From positions 620,001-684,000 of the forward strand of contig NZ_PZZZ01000003.1 in assembly GCF_003046475.1 (NCBI RefSeq): a stretch of 64,000 nucleotides of DNA, given 5' to 3'. This stretch comes from Mycoplana dimorpha (lineage in GTDB: Bacteria; Pseudomonadota; Alphaproteobacteria; Rhizobiales; Rhizobiaceae). Below are positions 48,521 to 57,602 of this stretch, piece after piece (within the stretch, counting starts at the first letter, position 1; every line of letters begins with the position of its first letter). Under the pieces are notes generated by a model. It saw only the letters and a program-made list of their open reading frames with translations, had not been told where the DNA came from and did not search any database. The position numbers were made by a program, and so were the translations under genes.

Positions 48521-49396
48521 CTATCCGGCCGGCTTCGCCTTGAGCGCGTCGGCGAGGCGGACCTTTGCCGATCCGGGCTTCAGCGGCTTCTGCTGGCTTT
48601 CGTGCGGCGCCCAGCCCGACAGGTAGACGATCGAGAAGGTGGCGCGGATCCGCCCGTCGGGATCCGAATAGCGCTCGGCATAGAGCTCGGCGGCGCGCAG
48701 GAAGAACGACCGCGGCAGCGGCTTGCGACTGCGGGCGACCAGCGGATTGGCCATGCCCATGGCGCGAAGGTCCTTCATCAGCGGAAAGATCGAATCGTAG
48801 CGGACCGTGTACGTTTCCTTGTCCGTTACCGGCAGGGCGAAGCCGGCGCGCTGCAGCAGGGCGCCGATGTCGCGGATATCGGCGAAGGGAATGACGCGGG
48901 GGCTCGCGCCGCCGGCCATCTCGACCTCGGCCTGCAGCAGCACGTCGCGCAGCTCCTGCAGCGTATCGGCGCCGGGGATGGCGGCGAGGAACAGCCCGTC
49001 CGGCCTGAGCGCGCGGCGGATCTGCACGAAGACGCCGGGCGTGTCGTTGGTGAGGTGCAGCGACAGCGGCGCGACGGCGAGATTGACCGAAGCGGGCTCC
49101 AGCGGCAGGTGCTCGAGCGGCGCGGATACGAAGGCGTCCCCCGGCGCGGCGAACGCCGGATCGGTCTCGATACGCGCCATCTGCCCGATCTTGCCGGTGC
49201 GCTGCAGCGCCGCGGCCACGAGGCCGGTATAGCCATGGATCTCGACCGCCTCGTCGAAGTGGCGCTCGATGACGCCGAGCCGCTCAGCCAGTTCGTCGGC
49301 CGCCACCTTCAGCAGGAAATCGGCGGGCGCGTCGGACGATTTCAGCGTGCGCAGCCTGTTTTGTTCAACCAGGGCTTGATCGAAGATCGCTTCCAA
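48521..49396 (-). CDS. SAM-dependent methyltransferase, BioC/NDUFAF5-like
   Basis: 291 aa. Class I methyltransferase with the weak motif I IHGYTGLVAAAL, motif II APLEHLPLEPASVNLAVAPLSLHLTNDTPGVFVQIRRALRPDGLFLAAIPG. Similar proteins in this group are annotated as SAM-dependent methyltransferases related to NDUFAF5. I place the start at TTG 49396 (LEAIFDQALVEQNRLRT) because a GGGAAG site sits 6 bases before it; a longer ATG start (49441) lacks a site. Divergent from comF. Confidence 0.78.
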   Translation of the reverse strand: MEAIFDQALVEQNRLRTLKSSDAPADFLLKVAADELAERLGVIERHFDEAVEIHGYTGLVAAALQRTGKIGQMARIETDPAFAAPGDAFVSAPLEHLPLEPASVNLAVAPLSLHLTNDTPGVFVQIRRALRPDGLFLAAIPGADTLQELRDVLLQAEVEMAGGASPRVIPFADIRDIGALLQRAGFALPVTDKETYTVRYDSIFPLMKDLRAMGMANPLVARSRKPLPRSFFLRAAELYAERYSDPDGRIRATFSIVYLSGWAPHESQQKPLKPGSAKVRLADALKAKPAG

Positions 49397-49485
49397 TGGA
49401 CACTTCCCGTCGCTGGGGCCAGGTGACGGCCCTTCGGCCATTCGTGCCTTCGCAAAGGCGCCATGGAGATGGGAATGTCAATCGC

Positions 49486-50262
49486 ATGACGCAATCGGCG
49501 ATGGCCAGATTTGGTGCAATCGTCGGCGGCCGCTGCAAGAACGCCGCCGCGACCGTCATCGACTTCATCTACCCGCCGGCCTGTCCCGGCTGCCAGGTGC
49601 TGCTCGGCCGGCACGCCGGCGTCTGCGCGGCCTGCTGGTCGTCGCTGCGCTTCATCGAGCGGCCCTATTGCGAGGTGCTCGGGGCGCCGTTCTCGCACGA
49701 CCTCGGGCCGGGCATCCTCTGCGCCGACGCGATCGCCGACCCGCCGCCGTTCTCCTGGCTGCGCACGGCGGTGGCGCATGACGGCCTCGCCCGGACGCTG
49801 GTTCACAGCCTGAAGTACCGCGACCGCACCGACCTGGCGCCGATGATGGCCGGCTGGATGGTGCGCGCCGCCGACGGCCTGGTCGGCACCTGCGACGTCA
49901 TCGTGCCGGTGCCGCTGCATCGCTACCGGCTGCTGGCGCGCAAGTTCAACCAGGCCGCCGAGCTGGCACGGGCCATCGCCCGGCTGACCGGCAAGCCGCT
50001 TCTGGTCGGCGCCCTGCGGCGCACGCGCCCGACGAAGCGGCAGGTCGGGCTCGGCATCCGCGCCCGGCAGGAGAACGTCCAGGGTGCGTTTTCCGTCACC
50101 GAAGCTGGCAAGGCGGCGCTGCTCGGCAAGCGGGTGCTGCTGATCGACGACGTCTATACCACAGGCGCCACCGTCGCGGCGGCAACACGAACGCTGAGGC
50201 GGAACGGCGCGGCGGAGGTCGGCGTTTTGACCTTTGCAAGGGCACTTGCGGACCATATATGA
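49486..50262 (+). CDS. comF: ComF family amidophosphoribosyltransferase-like protein
   Basis: 258 aa. N-terminal zinc finger CPGC...CAAC and C-terminal phosphoribosyltransferase fold with the PRPP loop VLLIDDVYTTGATV and KFNQAAELARAIARLTGKPLL. ComF proteins act in DNA uptake or in unknown nucleotide-related roles outside competence. Start at ATG 49486 is uncertain by a few codons (49501 also possible). Upstream of grxC. Confidence 0.88.
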   Translation: MTQSAMARFGAIVGGRCKNAAATVIDFIYPPACPGCQVLLGRHAGVCAACWSSLRFIERPYCEVLGAPFSHDLGPGILCADAIADPPPFSWLRTAVAHDGLARTLVHSLKYRDRTDLAPMMAGWMVRAADGLVGTCDVIVPVPLHRYRLLARKFNQAAELARAIARLTGKPLLVGALRRTRPTKRQVGLGIRARQENVQGAFSVTEAGKAALLGKRVLLIDDVYTTGATVAAATRTLRRNGAAEVGVLTFARALADHI

Positions 50263-50298
50263 ATGGCTAAGACGCACAGCACATGGAGAAATTCAGGC

Positions 50299-50556
50299 AT
50301 GGCTTCGATCGACATCTACACGCGGCAGTTTTGCGGCTACTGCACTGCCGCCAAGAAGCTCCTCGATGCGAAGGGCGTTCCCTACACTGAGCACGACGCC
50401 ACCCATGCGCCGGAAATCCGCCAGCAGATGATCCAGCGGGCCAACGGGCGCAGCACCTTCCCGCAGATCTTCATCGATGGCGCGCATGTCGGCGGCTGCG
50501 ACGACCTGCACGCGCTGGAGCGGGCCGGCAAGCTCGATCCGCTGCTGGCGGCATAA
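50299..50556 (+). CDS. grxC: Glutaredoxin 3
   Basis: 85 aa, complete. Active site CGYC (C12, C15), cis-Pro in STFPQIFIDG and the GSH-binding GGCDDLHAL loop. Uses glutathione to reduce protein disulfides and ribonucleotide reductase. ATG at 50299 (MASIDIYTRQ) with a GGAG site; the frame opens 36 bases upstream without conserved character. Followed 12 bases later by the nitrilase gene. Confidence 0.95.
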   Translation: MASIDIYTRQFCGYCTAAKKLLDAKGVPYTEHDATHAPEIRQQMIQRANGRSTFPQIFIDGAHVGGCDDLHALERAGKLDPLLAA

Positions 50557-50568
50557 GGAGGCACCTCG

Positions 50569-51426
50569 ATGTCCGTGAAGATCGCCGCCGTCCAGATGTG
50601 CTCCGGCACCGATCCGCAGGCAAACGCCGAGGCGATGTCCCGGCTGGTGCGCCAGGCGGCGGCCGCCGGCGCCCTCTACGTGCAGACCCCCGAGATGACC
50701 GGCGCGGTGCAGAAGGACCGGGCGGGACTGCAGGCGATCATCAGGGGCGAGGACGACGACCTGATCGTCCGCACGGCCGCCGAACTGGCGGCCGAACTCG
50801 GCATCCACCTGCATGTCGGCTCGACGGCGATCGCCCGTCCCGACGGCAAGATCGCCAACCGCGGCATCCTGTTTGCGCCAAACGGCGCTCGCGTCTGCAG
50901 CTACGACAAGATCCACATGTTCGACGTCGACCTCGACAACGGCGAGAGCTGGCGCGAGAGCTCGGCCTACACGCCCGGAAGCGTCGCCAAGGTCGCCGAC
51001 CTGCCGTTTGCCAAGCTGGGCTTTGCGATCTGCTACGACGTGCGCTTCCCGGAGCTCTTCAAGGCCGAGGCGCAGGCCGGCGCCCAGATCATCTCGGTTC
51101 CGGCCGCCTTTACCCGGCAGACCGGCGAGGCGCACTGGGAGACGCTGATCCGGGCCCGCGCCATCGAGAACGGCGTCTTCATCATCGCCGCGGCGCAGGC
51201 CGGCCGGCATGAGGACGGGCGCGAGACCTTCGGCCATTCGATCATCGTCGATCCGTGGGGCCGGGTGCTAGCCATGGCCCGCGGCACGGGCGAGGCGGTG
51301 ATCGTCGCCGACGTCGACGTCGGCGCGGTCAAGGCGGCGCACGACCGGATCCCCAACCTCAGGAACGGACGCACGTTCACGGTGGAAGAAGTCGCGCTTC
51401 CGGCGAAGGGAGGCGTTGCCGCGTGA
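50569..51426 (+). CDS. Carbon-nitrogen hydrolase (Nit1-type)
   Basis: 285 aa. Catalytic triad E42, K114, C155 (TPEMTG, YDKIHMFDVDL, CYDVRFPELF). Closest to the Nit-type amidases, such as deaminated glutathione amidase, which repair metabolites. AAGGAGG site before the ATG. Overlaps the DUF1178 gene by 4 bases (GTGA). Confidence 0.92.
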   Translation: MSVKIAAVQMCSGTDPQANAEAMSRLVRQAAAAGALYVQTPEMTGAVQKDRAGLQAIIRGEDDDLIVRTAAELAAELGIHLHVGSTAIARPDGKIANRGILFAPNGARVCSYDKIHMFDVDLDNGESWRESSAYTPGSVAKVADLPFAKLGFAICYDVRFPELFKAEAQAGAQIISVPAAFTRQTGEAHWETLIRARAIENGVFIIAAAQAGRHEDGRETFGHSIIVDPWGRVLAMARGTGEAVIVADVDVGAVKAAHDRIPNLRNGRTFTVEEVALPAKGGVAA

Positions 51427-51851
51427 TCCGCTACGACCTCGTCTGTGACAATGCCCACGAATTCGAGGGCTGGTTCGGCTCGGCCGACGATTTCGACCGG
51501 CAGAAGGAGCGCTCGCTCGTCAACTGCCCCACCTGCGGCTCGCCGCGGGTGACGAAGCGGCTGATGGCGCCGTCGGTCTCGACCGCCCGCAAGAAGGAAG
51601 AGCGCCGGCACGCCGTGATGAACGCCCACAATCAGGAGATGATCGGCAAGCTGCGCGAACTCGTGACCGCCATCAAGGCGAATGCCGAGGACGTCGGCGA
51701 CCGTTTCCCGGAAGAGGCGCGCAAGGTCCACTACGGTGAGGCCGAGCAGCGCGGCCTGATCGGCAAGGCGACGGCCGAGGAGGCGCGCGCGCTGATCGAG
51801 GAGGGCGTCGAGATCGCCCCCCTGCCGGTCCTGCCCGACGACAAGAACTGA
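51423..51851 (+). CDS. DUF1178 family protein
   Basis: 142 aa. An N-terminal zinc-ribbon-like segment (VNCPTCGSPRVTKRLMAPS) and helical rest (NAHNQEMIGKLRELVTAIKANAEDVG, EEARKVHYGEAEQRGLIGKATAEEARALIEEGVEIAPLP). Function unknown; almost always downstream of the nitrilase gene in this order. Start GTG at 51423 overlaps the nitrilase stop, giving translational coupling. Confidence 0.88.
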   Translation: MIRYDLVCDNAHEFEGWFGSADDFDRQKERSLVNCPTCGSPRVTKRLMAPSVSTARKKEERRHAVMNAHNQEMIGKLRELVTAIKANAEDVGDRFPEEARKVHYGEAEQRGLIGKATAEEARALIEEGVEIAPLPVLPDDKN

Positions 51852-51861
51852 GCGGGTGCGC

Positions 51862-52440
51862 ATGGCGGGCCATCATCTGGCGATCTACAATTTCGGGCTG
51901 CACGTCGACGACTACGACAGTCCCGCCGTCGAGGGGTTTCGCCTGCGCGAGGCCGCCAACTTCGAGGCGGCGAGCCTTGCCGAGGGGTTCGTCGGCCGCT
52001 CCGGCTACCCGGACGTCGAGGGGCCGGAAAGCTGGGGCGTGCAGGTCTTTCCGCGGTTCATCGACGGCAGCGGCTTCGACAGCGCCCCGTCATCGCTGTC
52101 GCTCTGGCGCGACATCGAATCGCTGATGGCTTTTTCCTACAACGGCGTGCATGCCAACGCGCTCAAGCACGCCCGCAACTGGAACCGCAGGCAGGACTGG
52201 CCGCCGCTCGTGCTGTGGTGGGTCGAGGCCGGCAGCCGGCCGGACTGGCAAGACGGCGTCTCCCGGCTCGAACGGCTTCACGATCATGGTGCGGGCCCGG
52301 GGGCCTTCACCTTCAAAGAACCCTTCACCGCTACGGGCGAAGTGGCGTCGGTCGACCGGGCGCGGGTGCGGCAGATCGCCGAGGCGAACAGGGGCGGGCA
52401 GGAGAGCCTGCTGGCCCATGTCCTTTCGCTCAAGGTCTAG
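51862..52440 (+). CDS. DUF3291 family protein
   Basis: 192 aa. Matches the DUF3291 type (antibiotic biosynthesis monooxygenase-like dimeric barrel): HHLAIYNFGLHVDDYDSPAVEGFRLREAANFEAASLAEGFVGRSGYPD and SLSLWRDIESLMAFSYNGVHANALKHARNW. Role unknown, possibly heme- or stress-related small-molecule processing. ATG at 51862, 10 bases after DUF1178. Confidence 0.8.
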   Translation: MAGHHLAIYNFGLHVDDYDSPAVEGFRLREAANFEAASLAEGFVGRSGYPDVEGPESWGVQVFPRFIDGSGFDSAPSSLSLWRDIESLMAFSYNGVHANALKHARNWNRRQDWPPLVLWWVEAGSRPDWQDGVSRLERLHDHGAGPGAFTFKEPFTATGEVASVDRARVRQIAEANRGGQESLLAHVLSLKV

Positions 52441-52561
52441 CACGAGGTACACGTGCGGTATTCCGGCGGGCGAATGAGGGGCGGACGGGAACGATCAGCT
52501 CCGGGCCGGGCACCTTCACATCACAAACGGGACGACTTCACGCACGAGCCAGCCGCCGCCC

Positions 52562-53311
52562 TCACACCGTCGGTCGTCGCGCCACCAGCATGTAGTTGAC
52601 GTCCATGTCGGGCGACAGGTTCCACTGGTTGGAGAGCGGGTTGAAGAAGACGCCGGTGCGGTCGGTGACGGTCAGGCCGGAGGCGGTGAGCGGCTTTTCG
52701 ATTTCCTCGGGGCGGACCAGCTTCTCGTACTGATGGGTGCCGCGCGGCAGCCAGCGCAGCACGTTCTCGGCGGCGAAGATGGCAAGCGCTGCCGCCTTCA
52801 GGGTGCGGTTGATGGTGGCGACGAACATCATGCCGCCGGGACGCACCATCGAGGCGCAGGTGGTGAGGAAGAAATCGACGTCGGCGACGTGCTCGACCAC
52901 TTCCATGTTGAGCACGATGTCAAAACTCTCGCCGGCCTCGGCCAAAGCTTCCGCGGTGACGGCGCGATAGTCGACCTCGACGCCGCTGCCGGCGGCGTGC
53001 GCCTTGGCGATGCCGATGTTCTTCTCCGAGGCGTCGGCGCCGAGGACGGTCGCACCCATGCGCGCCATCGGTTCCGACAGCAGCCCGCCGCCGCAGCCGA
53101 TGTCGAGGACCCTGAGGCCCTCGAGCGGACGGTGGGCCTGCGGATCGCGGCCGAAATGCGCCGCGGCCAGATCGCGGATATAGGCGAGACGCACCGGATT
53201 GAACTTGTGCAGGGGGCGGAACTTGCCGGTCGGGTCCCACCACTCGGCGGCCATGGCCGAGAAACGGTCGACCTCGGCCTGGTCGATGGTCGTGCGGGCG
53301 GTCTCGCTCAT
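52562..53311 (-). CDS. ubiG: Ubiquinone biosynthesis O-methyltransferase
   Basis: 249 aa. Motif [20 protein letters not shown], motif [15 protein letters not shown] and the substrate segment [29 protein letters not shown] are diagnostic for UbiG. Catalyses both O-methylations in ubiquinone synthesis. ATG at 53311 with an AGGAGAG site. In related genomes lysC lies directly divergent to it; here it is 2.9 kb away. Confidence 0.96.
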   Translation of the reverse strand: MSETARTTIDQAEVDRFSAMAAEWWDPTGKFRPLHKFNPVRLAYIRDLAAAHFGRDPQAHRPLEGLRVLDIGCGGGLLSEPMARMGATVLGADASEKNIGIAKAHAAGSGVEVDYRAVTAEALAEAGESFDIVLNMEVVEHVADVDFFLTTCASMVRPGGMMFVATINRTLKAAALAIFAAENVLRWLPRGTHQYEKLVRPEEIEKPLTASGLTVTDRTGVFFNPLSNQWNLSPDMDVNYMLVARRPTV

Positions 53312-53362
53312 GGAAGGTCTCTCCTGCTCTTTCTCCTGAAGTCGGACCATTGCGGCGGGATG

Positions 53363-53797
53363 TCAAGTGCCGGGTCGAGCCGGACGCGGGCGCAGATATC
53401 CGCAGCGGCGCCCTGGCGTCTCGCGTCCGGGGGAACCTATGGCTGCGACCGGGAGCGGTGGCCAGGGCCAGGCACGTTCGTCCGGGCGATCGGCCTTGCG
53501 GGAGCACGTCGGATTGCCAGGCGTCTCGGCGAGGGCGCGACAGACCGCCTCGAAGCGGCTGCAGTAGCGGAGAACGCTGTGGCGCGACGCGGTGGCGATG
53601 CAAAGCGGCAAATGCCGCGATCGGCGGCCGTCCGCCGCGAGCATCGGCGCGAACCGGCCGAGACATGTGCGGCTTCGCCGGCAGCGGCGGATACGGCATG
53701 CGACAAGCGGCAGCCAGGCTTCGGTCGCGGCCAGCCGGCAGGCGTTGCGGCGGAGCCTTTCGGTTGCCGCGGAGGGGTCATTGTTCGTGCCATCCAT
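53363..53797 (-). CDS. Cys/Arg-rich hypothetical protein
   Basis: 144 aa. Opens with MDGTNNDPSAATERLRRNACRLAATEAWLPLVACRIRRCRRSRTCLG, with about eight Cys and many Arg and Pro residues, and no membrane segment. Similar Cys/Arg-rich small proteins with CRxxRCxR patterns are found in rhizobia with no known function. GGAG site at good spacing before the ATG. 51 bases upstream of ubiG on the same strand. Real gene versus chance is uncertain; the plus strand is also open here. Confidence 0.45.
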   Translation of the reverse strand: MDGTNNDPSAATERLRRNACRLAATEAWLPLVACRIRRCRRSRTCLGRFAPMLAADGRRSRHLPLCIATASRHSVLRYCSRFEAVCRALAETPGNPTCSRKADRPDERAWPWPPLPVAAIGSPGRETPGRRCGYLRPRPARPGT

Positions 53798-54469
53798 TCC
53801 GGTCTCCGATCGACGTGACGGTGCGTTCACGCGGCGCATGGGCGTCCGTGTCGTTGCTGTCCAAGACTGTCTCCCGATCCCGCGGATCGGGCATTTCGGC
53901 CGGGGCACGCCATGTGCCTTCGGGTAAGTATTAAATGGTGACACGTGACGTGCCCCGTTTCGGTGTCTTTTGCCACGGCAACTTCGGTTCCTCTGCGCGG
54001 ATGACGGCACCTTTTCCAGGGTGGGCTCGCGGGCTTGTCGTTGTTGCTTGGATGCCCGCGGCGCGCACGAAAGGGCAGCAATGCCCAGTCGCCGGTCCAT
54101 TCATGTGTGCCGCACAGGCACGCCCCGGCCTCAAGGGTCGAGGGGGAAACCATCTTCTGCCGGGCCCCCGGATTCCGGCGCGCGTTTTCGCCGGGCACCC
54201 GGGGCACCGGTCCCGCCTCGCCGGCAACGCTTTCCGGTGTATCCGATGGCGGAACGCTGCCATTGTAGGCGCTGATTTCCTGACGAGGACGACCGGCGCG
54301 TCGAAGAACGTCCAACCTATTGAACAGGCTGGATGCAGCCGCGTCTTGAGGGGGCTGTTGTCCCCGTTTCGTGCCGGATTCGACGGCCGGCGGAACCGTG
54401 CCGGCAGCTGCAGATCACTCCGCCGGACCCGAAATCGATTCCGATTCGGGGGGCAATGGGGTAGGCTCG
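53798..54469. other. Intergenic stretch of the ubiG-lysC insertion
   Basis: 672 bases with no convincing gene, only short overlapping frames on both strands (the codons before 54470 in the cyclase frame are not clearly part of it). No known RNA, att site or IS end was recognised. Confidence 0.4.
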
Positions 54470-55621
54470 ATGCTTGATCCCGCTGTGGGAGGGGCGGTCC
54501 CGTTGGAGCGGACGCTTGCCGTCATCCTCGCCGCCGACGTGGCGAGTTACAGCCGTCTTGTCGCTGCCGACGAGGAGGGGACGCTTGCCATCCTGCGCAC
54601 CTACCGCACGACGATCGCCGACCTGGTGGCCGAGCACGGCGGCCGTATCTTCAACGCCGCCGGCGACAGCGTGGTGGTGGAGTTCCGCAGCGCCGTGCAG
54701 GCGGTGCGCGCCGGCGTTGCCATCCAGCGCGCCCTCAATCGCCGCAATGCCGACCTCGAGGCGGGGCGGCGGCTGGAGTTTCGCATCGGCATCAATCTCG
54801 GCGACGTGGTCACAGACGACGACAACCTGCTCGGGGACGGCGTCAACATCGCCGCTCGCCTTCAGGAGATCGCCGCGCCGGCCGGCATCTGCATTTCCGG
54901 CCAGGACACGCCGGAGCACTTCGCCGAGGCGATCGAATGGAATCGCCGGGCGATCGCGCTCGACCCGAATTTCGCCCGCGCCCACATGATGCTGGCGCGG
55001 ACGCTCTATTCCAGGTGCTTTCACGGCCTCAGCGACGATGTCGCGCGGGATGGCGAGGAACTGTGCGAAGCCGCCGAGCAGGCCATTTCGCTCGACAGCC
55101 ACGATCCCTATTCAAACTACGCCCTGTGCCTTGCCCGCTTCGTGCAGCACAAAGGGCAGCTGGCGGTGGAGGCGGCGCAACGGGCGATCGACCTCAATCC
55201 GAACCTGGCGCTGGCCCACATGGCGCTCGGATGGTCGCGCATCTTCGCCGGGCACTTCGCGGCCGCCCTCGAGCCGCTGAGCATGGCGATGCGGCTCAGC
55301 CCCAACGATCCGCTCACCTATCTCTTCCTGAACCGGATCGCGCTCGTCCACTACCATCTCGGCAACCACGACGAGGCGATCCGCTGCTCGGAGCGCTCGC
55401 TTTCGATCCGCAGGGGCTATTTCAACCGCGTCGTGCTGCTGGCGAGCCTCGGCCAGCGCGGGCGCGGCGAGGAGACCGGCGAACTGGTCGCCGAGACGAT
55501 GGAAAGCGCGCCGGCCGACCTTTCCGGTTACTGGCGGGCCTTCGCCCCCTATGTCCGCGACAGCGACTATCGCCATTTCATCGACGGGCTCAGGAAATCG
55601 GGAATGCCGATCGATTTCTGA
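54470..55621 (+). CDS. Adenylate/guanylate cyclase domain fused to TPRs (internally deleted)
   Basis: 383 aa. Residues 15-143 are a class III cyclase domain: metal Asp D23 (ILAADVASYSRL) and D66 (GDSVVVEF), and the transition-state residues N126 and R130 (GDGVNIAARL). At ICISG the sequence jumps (near 54900) into a TPR region, starting QDTPEHFAEAIEWNRRAIALDPNFARAH and running to the end with about four TPR units. Relatives continue after ICISG with the domain end and a TolB-like linker before the TPRs. A class III cyclase is a homodimer, so the missing end may abolish activity. ATG start at 54470, weak site. Confidence 0.7.
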   Translation: MLDPAVGGAVPLERTLAVILAADVASYSRLVAADEEGTLAILRTYRTTIADLVAEHGGRIFNAAGDSVVVEFRSAVQAVRAGVAIQRALNRRNADLEAGRRLEFRIGINLGDVVTDDDNLLGDGVNIAARLQEIAAPAGICISGQDTPEHFAEAIEWNRRAIALDPNFARAHMMLARTLYSRCFHGLSDDVARDGEELCEAAEQAISLDSHDPYSNYALCLARFVQHKGQLAVEAAQRAIDLNPNLALAHMALGWSRIFAGHFAAALEPLSMAMRLSPNDPLTYLFLNRIALVHYHLGNHDEAIRCSERSLSIRRGYFNRVVLLASLGQRGRGEETGELVAETMESAPADLSGYWRAFAPYVRDSDYRHFIDGLRKSGMPIDF

Positions 55622-55651
55622 CAAAGCCGCAAGCCGCGCCCGTGCCGGAAG

Positions 55652-56053
55652 TCAGCCCTTGTCCACCAGGTCGGCGTGGCGATGGACGAGCTGCCACTGG
55701 CCGTTGGCGCGGCGGAAGATCTCGGTAACGCGCAGGCGCATCGGGACGGGATCGGGCACGCCTTTGACGCGGGCGGTGGCGTTCTGGAAGCCGACCCAGT
55801 AGCCGATCTTGCCGTCATGGCCCATGTGGATGACCTCCATGTCGCTCTCGCCGCCCGCCTCGAAGGACGCGGCGTCGTCGACATAGCGCGCCAGCACCGG
55901 CTCGGCGCCTTCGACCACCGGCCCGCGCGGGTGGAAGAAGCTGGCTGGTGACGCGGCGGCGGCGATCTCCCCGAGCGGCCCGGCGTCGCCGTTGATGTAG
56001 GCGCGGGCGACCTCCTTGCGTTTCTGGATGAAGGCGTGGAAATCGTCGGGCAT
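55652..56053 (-). CDS. NTF2-like (SnoaL/DUF4440 type) protein
   Basis: 133 aa. Cone-like fold typical of this superfamily: PDDFHAFIQKRKEVARAYINGDAGPLGEIAAAASPASFFHPRGPVVEGAEPVLARYVDDAASF, ending in LRVTEIFRRANGQWQLVHRHADLV. Cytosolic; ligand unknown. ATG at 56053 with a GGAGG site 8 bases before; the frame extends to 56266 without conservation. Convergent with the cyclase-TPR gene. Confidence 0.8.
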   Translation of the reverse strand: MPDDFHAFIQKRKEVARAYINGDAGPLGEIAAAASPASFFHPRGPVVEGAEPVLARYVDDAASFEAGGESDMEVIHMGHDGKIGYWVGFQNATARVKGVPDPVPMRLRVTEIFRRANGQWQLVHRHADLVDKG

Positions 56054-56259
56054 GATGACCTCCGTTTCGGCATCGCTGGCTGCCCCGACGATCTTCGGCC
56101 GTTCGGACCGCGGTTGCAACACCTCGGGAAGCGGAGCAAGGCCGAACCGGATGCGCCAGGACCGCCGGGGCTTGCCATTGCGCACAGTCCCCGCTTCGGT
56201 TAAGAGACCGGCGACTTTTCGCGCGCCCCCGCGCGACCCATCAGACCGGTAGTATAGAC

Positions 56260-57534
56260 ATGGCACGCATCGTGATGAAATTCGGCGGGACCTCCGTCGC
56301 TGACCTGGACCGCATCCACAATGTCGCGCGCCACGTCAAACGCGAGGTCGACGCCGGCCACGAGGTCGCCGTCGTCGTCTCGGCGATGTCCGGCAAGACC
56401 AACGAACTGGTCGGCTGGGTGCAGAACATGCCGAAGGCGACCGGCGCCAGCTCGCCCCTTTACGACGCGCGCGAATACGACGCGATCGTCGCCTCCGGGG
56501 AACTGGTGACCTCGGGGCTGCTGGCGATCGCGCTGCAGTCGATGGGCGTCAACGCCCGCTCCTGGCAGGGCTGGCAGATCCCGATCAGGACCGACAACGC
56601 CCATGGCGCCGCCCGCATCCTCGACATCGACGGCACGGAGATCATCCGCCGCATGGGCGAGGGCCAGGTCGCCGTCGTCGCCGGCTTCCAGGGGCTCGGG
56701 CCGGACAATCGCGTGTCGACGCTCGGCCGCGGCGGCTCCGACACGTCGGCCGTTGCGATCGCCGCGGCCGTGAAGGCCGATCGCTGCGACATCTACACCG
56801 ACGTCGACGGCGTCTACACGACCGACCCGCGCATCGAGCCGAAGGCGCGTCGCCTGAAGAAGATCGCCTTCGAGGAAATGCTGGAAATGGCGTCGCTGGG
56901 CGCCAAGGTGCTGCAGGTGCGCTCGGTCGAGCTCGCCATGGTGCACAAGGTCCGCACCTTCGTGCGCTCGTCTTTCGTGGATCCCGATGCGCCGGGCATG
57001 GGCGATCTTCTGAACCCGCCCGGTACGCTGATTTGTGATGAGGATGAGATCGTGGAACAGGAAGTCGTAACCGGCATCGCCTATGCCAAGGATGAAGCGC
57101 AGATCTCGCTCAGGCGCGTCGCCGACCGGCCGGGCGTCTCGGCCGCGATCTTCGGCCCGCTCGCCGAGGCGCATATCAACGTCGACATGATCGTCCAGAA
57201 CATCTCCGAGGACGGCTCCAAGACCGACATGACCTTCACCGTGCCCTTCGGCGACGTCGAGAAGTCGCTGAAGCTTCTGGAAGGCGTGAAGGAAAAGGTC
57301 GGTTTCGACGTGATCCAGCACGAGACCGGCCTGGTCAAGGTGTCGGTCATCGGCATCGGCATGCGCAGCCATGCCGGCGTCGCCGCGTCCGCCTTCAAGG
57401 CGCTGGCGGAGAAGGGCATCAACATCAAGGCGATCACCACCTCCGAAATCAAGATTTCCATCCTGATCGACGGCCCCTACGCGGAACTCGCGGTGCGCAC
57501 TTTGCATTCCGTCTACGGTCTCGATAAGAAGTAA
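56260..57534 (+). CDS. lysC: Aspartate kinase
   Basis: 424 aa, normal for alphaproteobacterial monofunctional aspartokinase. N-terminal KFGGTSVADLDRI, GFQGLGPDNRVSTLGRGGSDTSAVAIAAAV and YTDVDGVYTTDPRIEPKARRL in the kinase domain, then two ACT domains (from about 265) for feedback control by lysine and threonine. First step of the aspartate family. ATG at 56260, no strong ribosome site. Confidence 0.96.
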   Translation: MARIVMKFGGTSVADLDRIHNVARHVKREVDAGHEVAVVVSAMSGKTNELVGWVQNMPKATGASSPLYDAREYDAIVASGELVTSGLLAIALQSMGVNARSWQGWQIPIRTDNAHGAARILDIDGTEIIRRMGEGQVAVVAGFQGLGPDNRVSTLGRGGSDTSAVAIAAAVKADRCDIYTDVDGVYTTDPRIEPKARRLKKIAFEEMLEMASLGAKVLQVRSVELAMVHKVRTFVRSSFVDPDAPGMGDLLNPPGTLICDEDEIVEQEVVTGIAYAKDEAQISLRRVADRPGVSAAIFGPLAEAHINVDMIVQNISEDGSKTDMTFTVPFGDVEKSLKLLEGVKEKVGFDVIQHETGLVKVSVIGIGMRSHAGVAASAFKALAEKGINIKAITTSEIKISILIDGPYAELAVRTLHSVYGLDKK

Positions 57535-57602
57535 GCGACCGGATTCGCCGGGCGCCCGCCCGGCAGGGGACCGGTGGGTGGAAATTCGGGAGACGCCATG
57601 CG

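Noticed and set aside
56180-56259. Riboswitch upstream of lysC
   Set aside because: Only about 80 bases are available after the NTF2-like gene's start region, and I could not draw a lysine-riboswitch fold.
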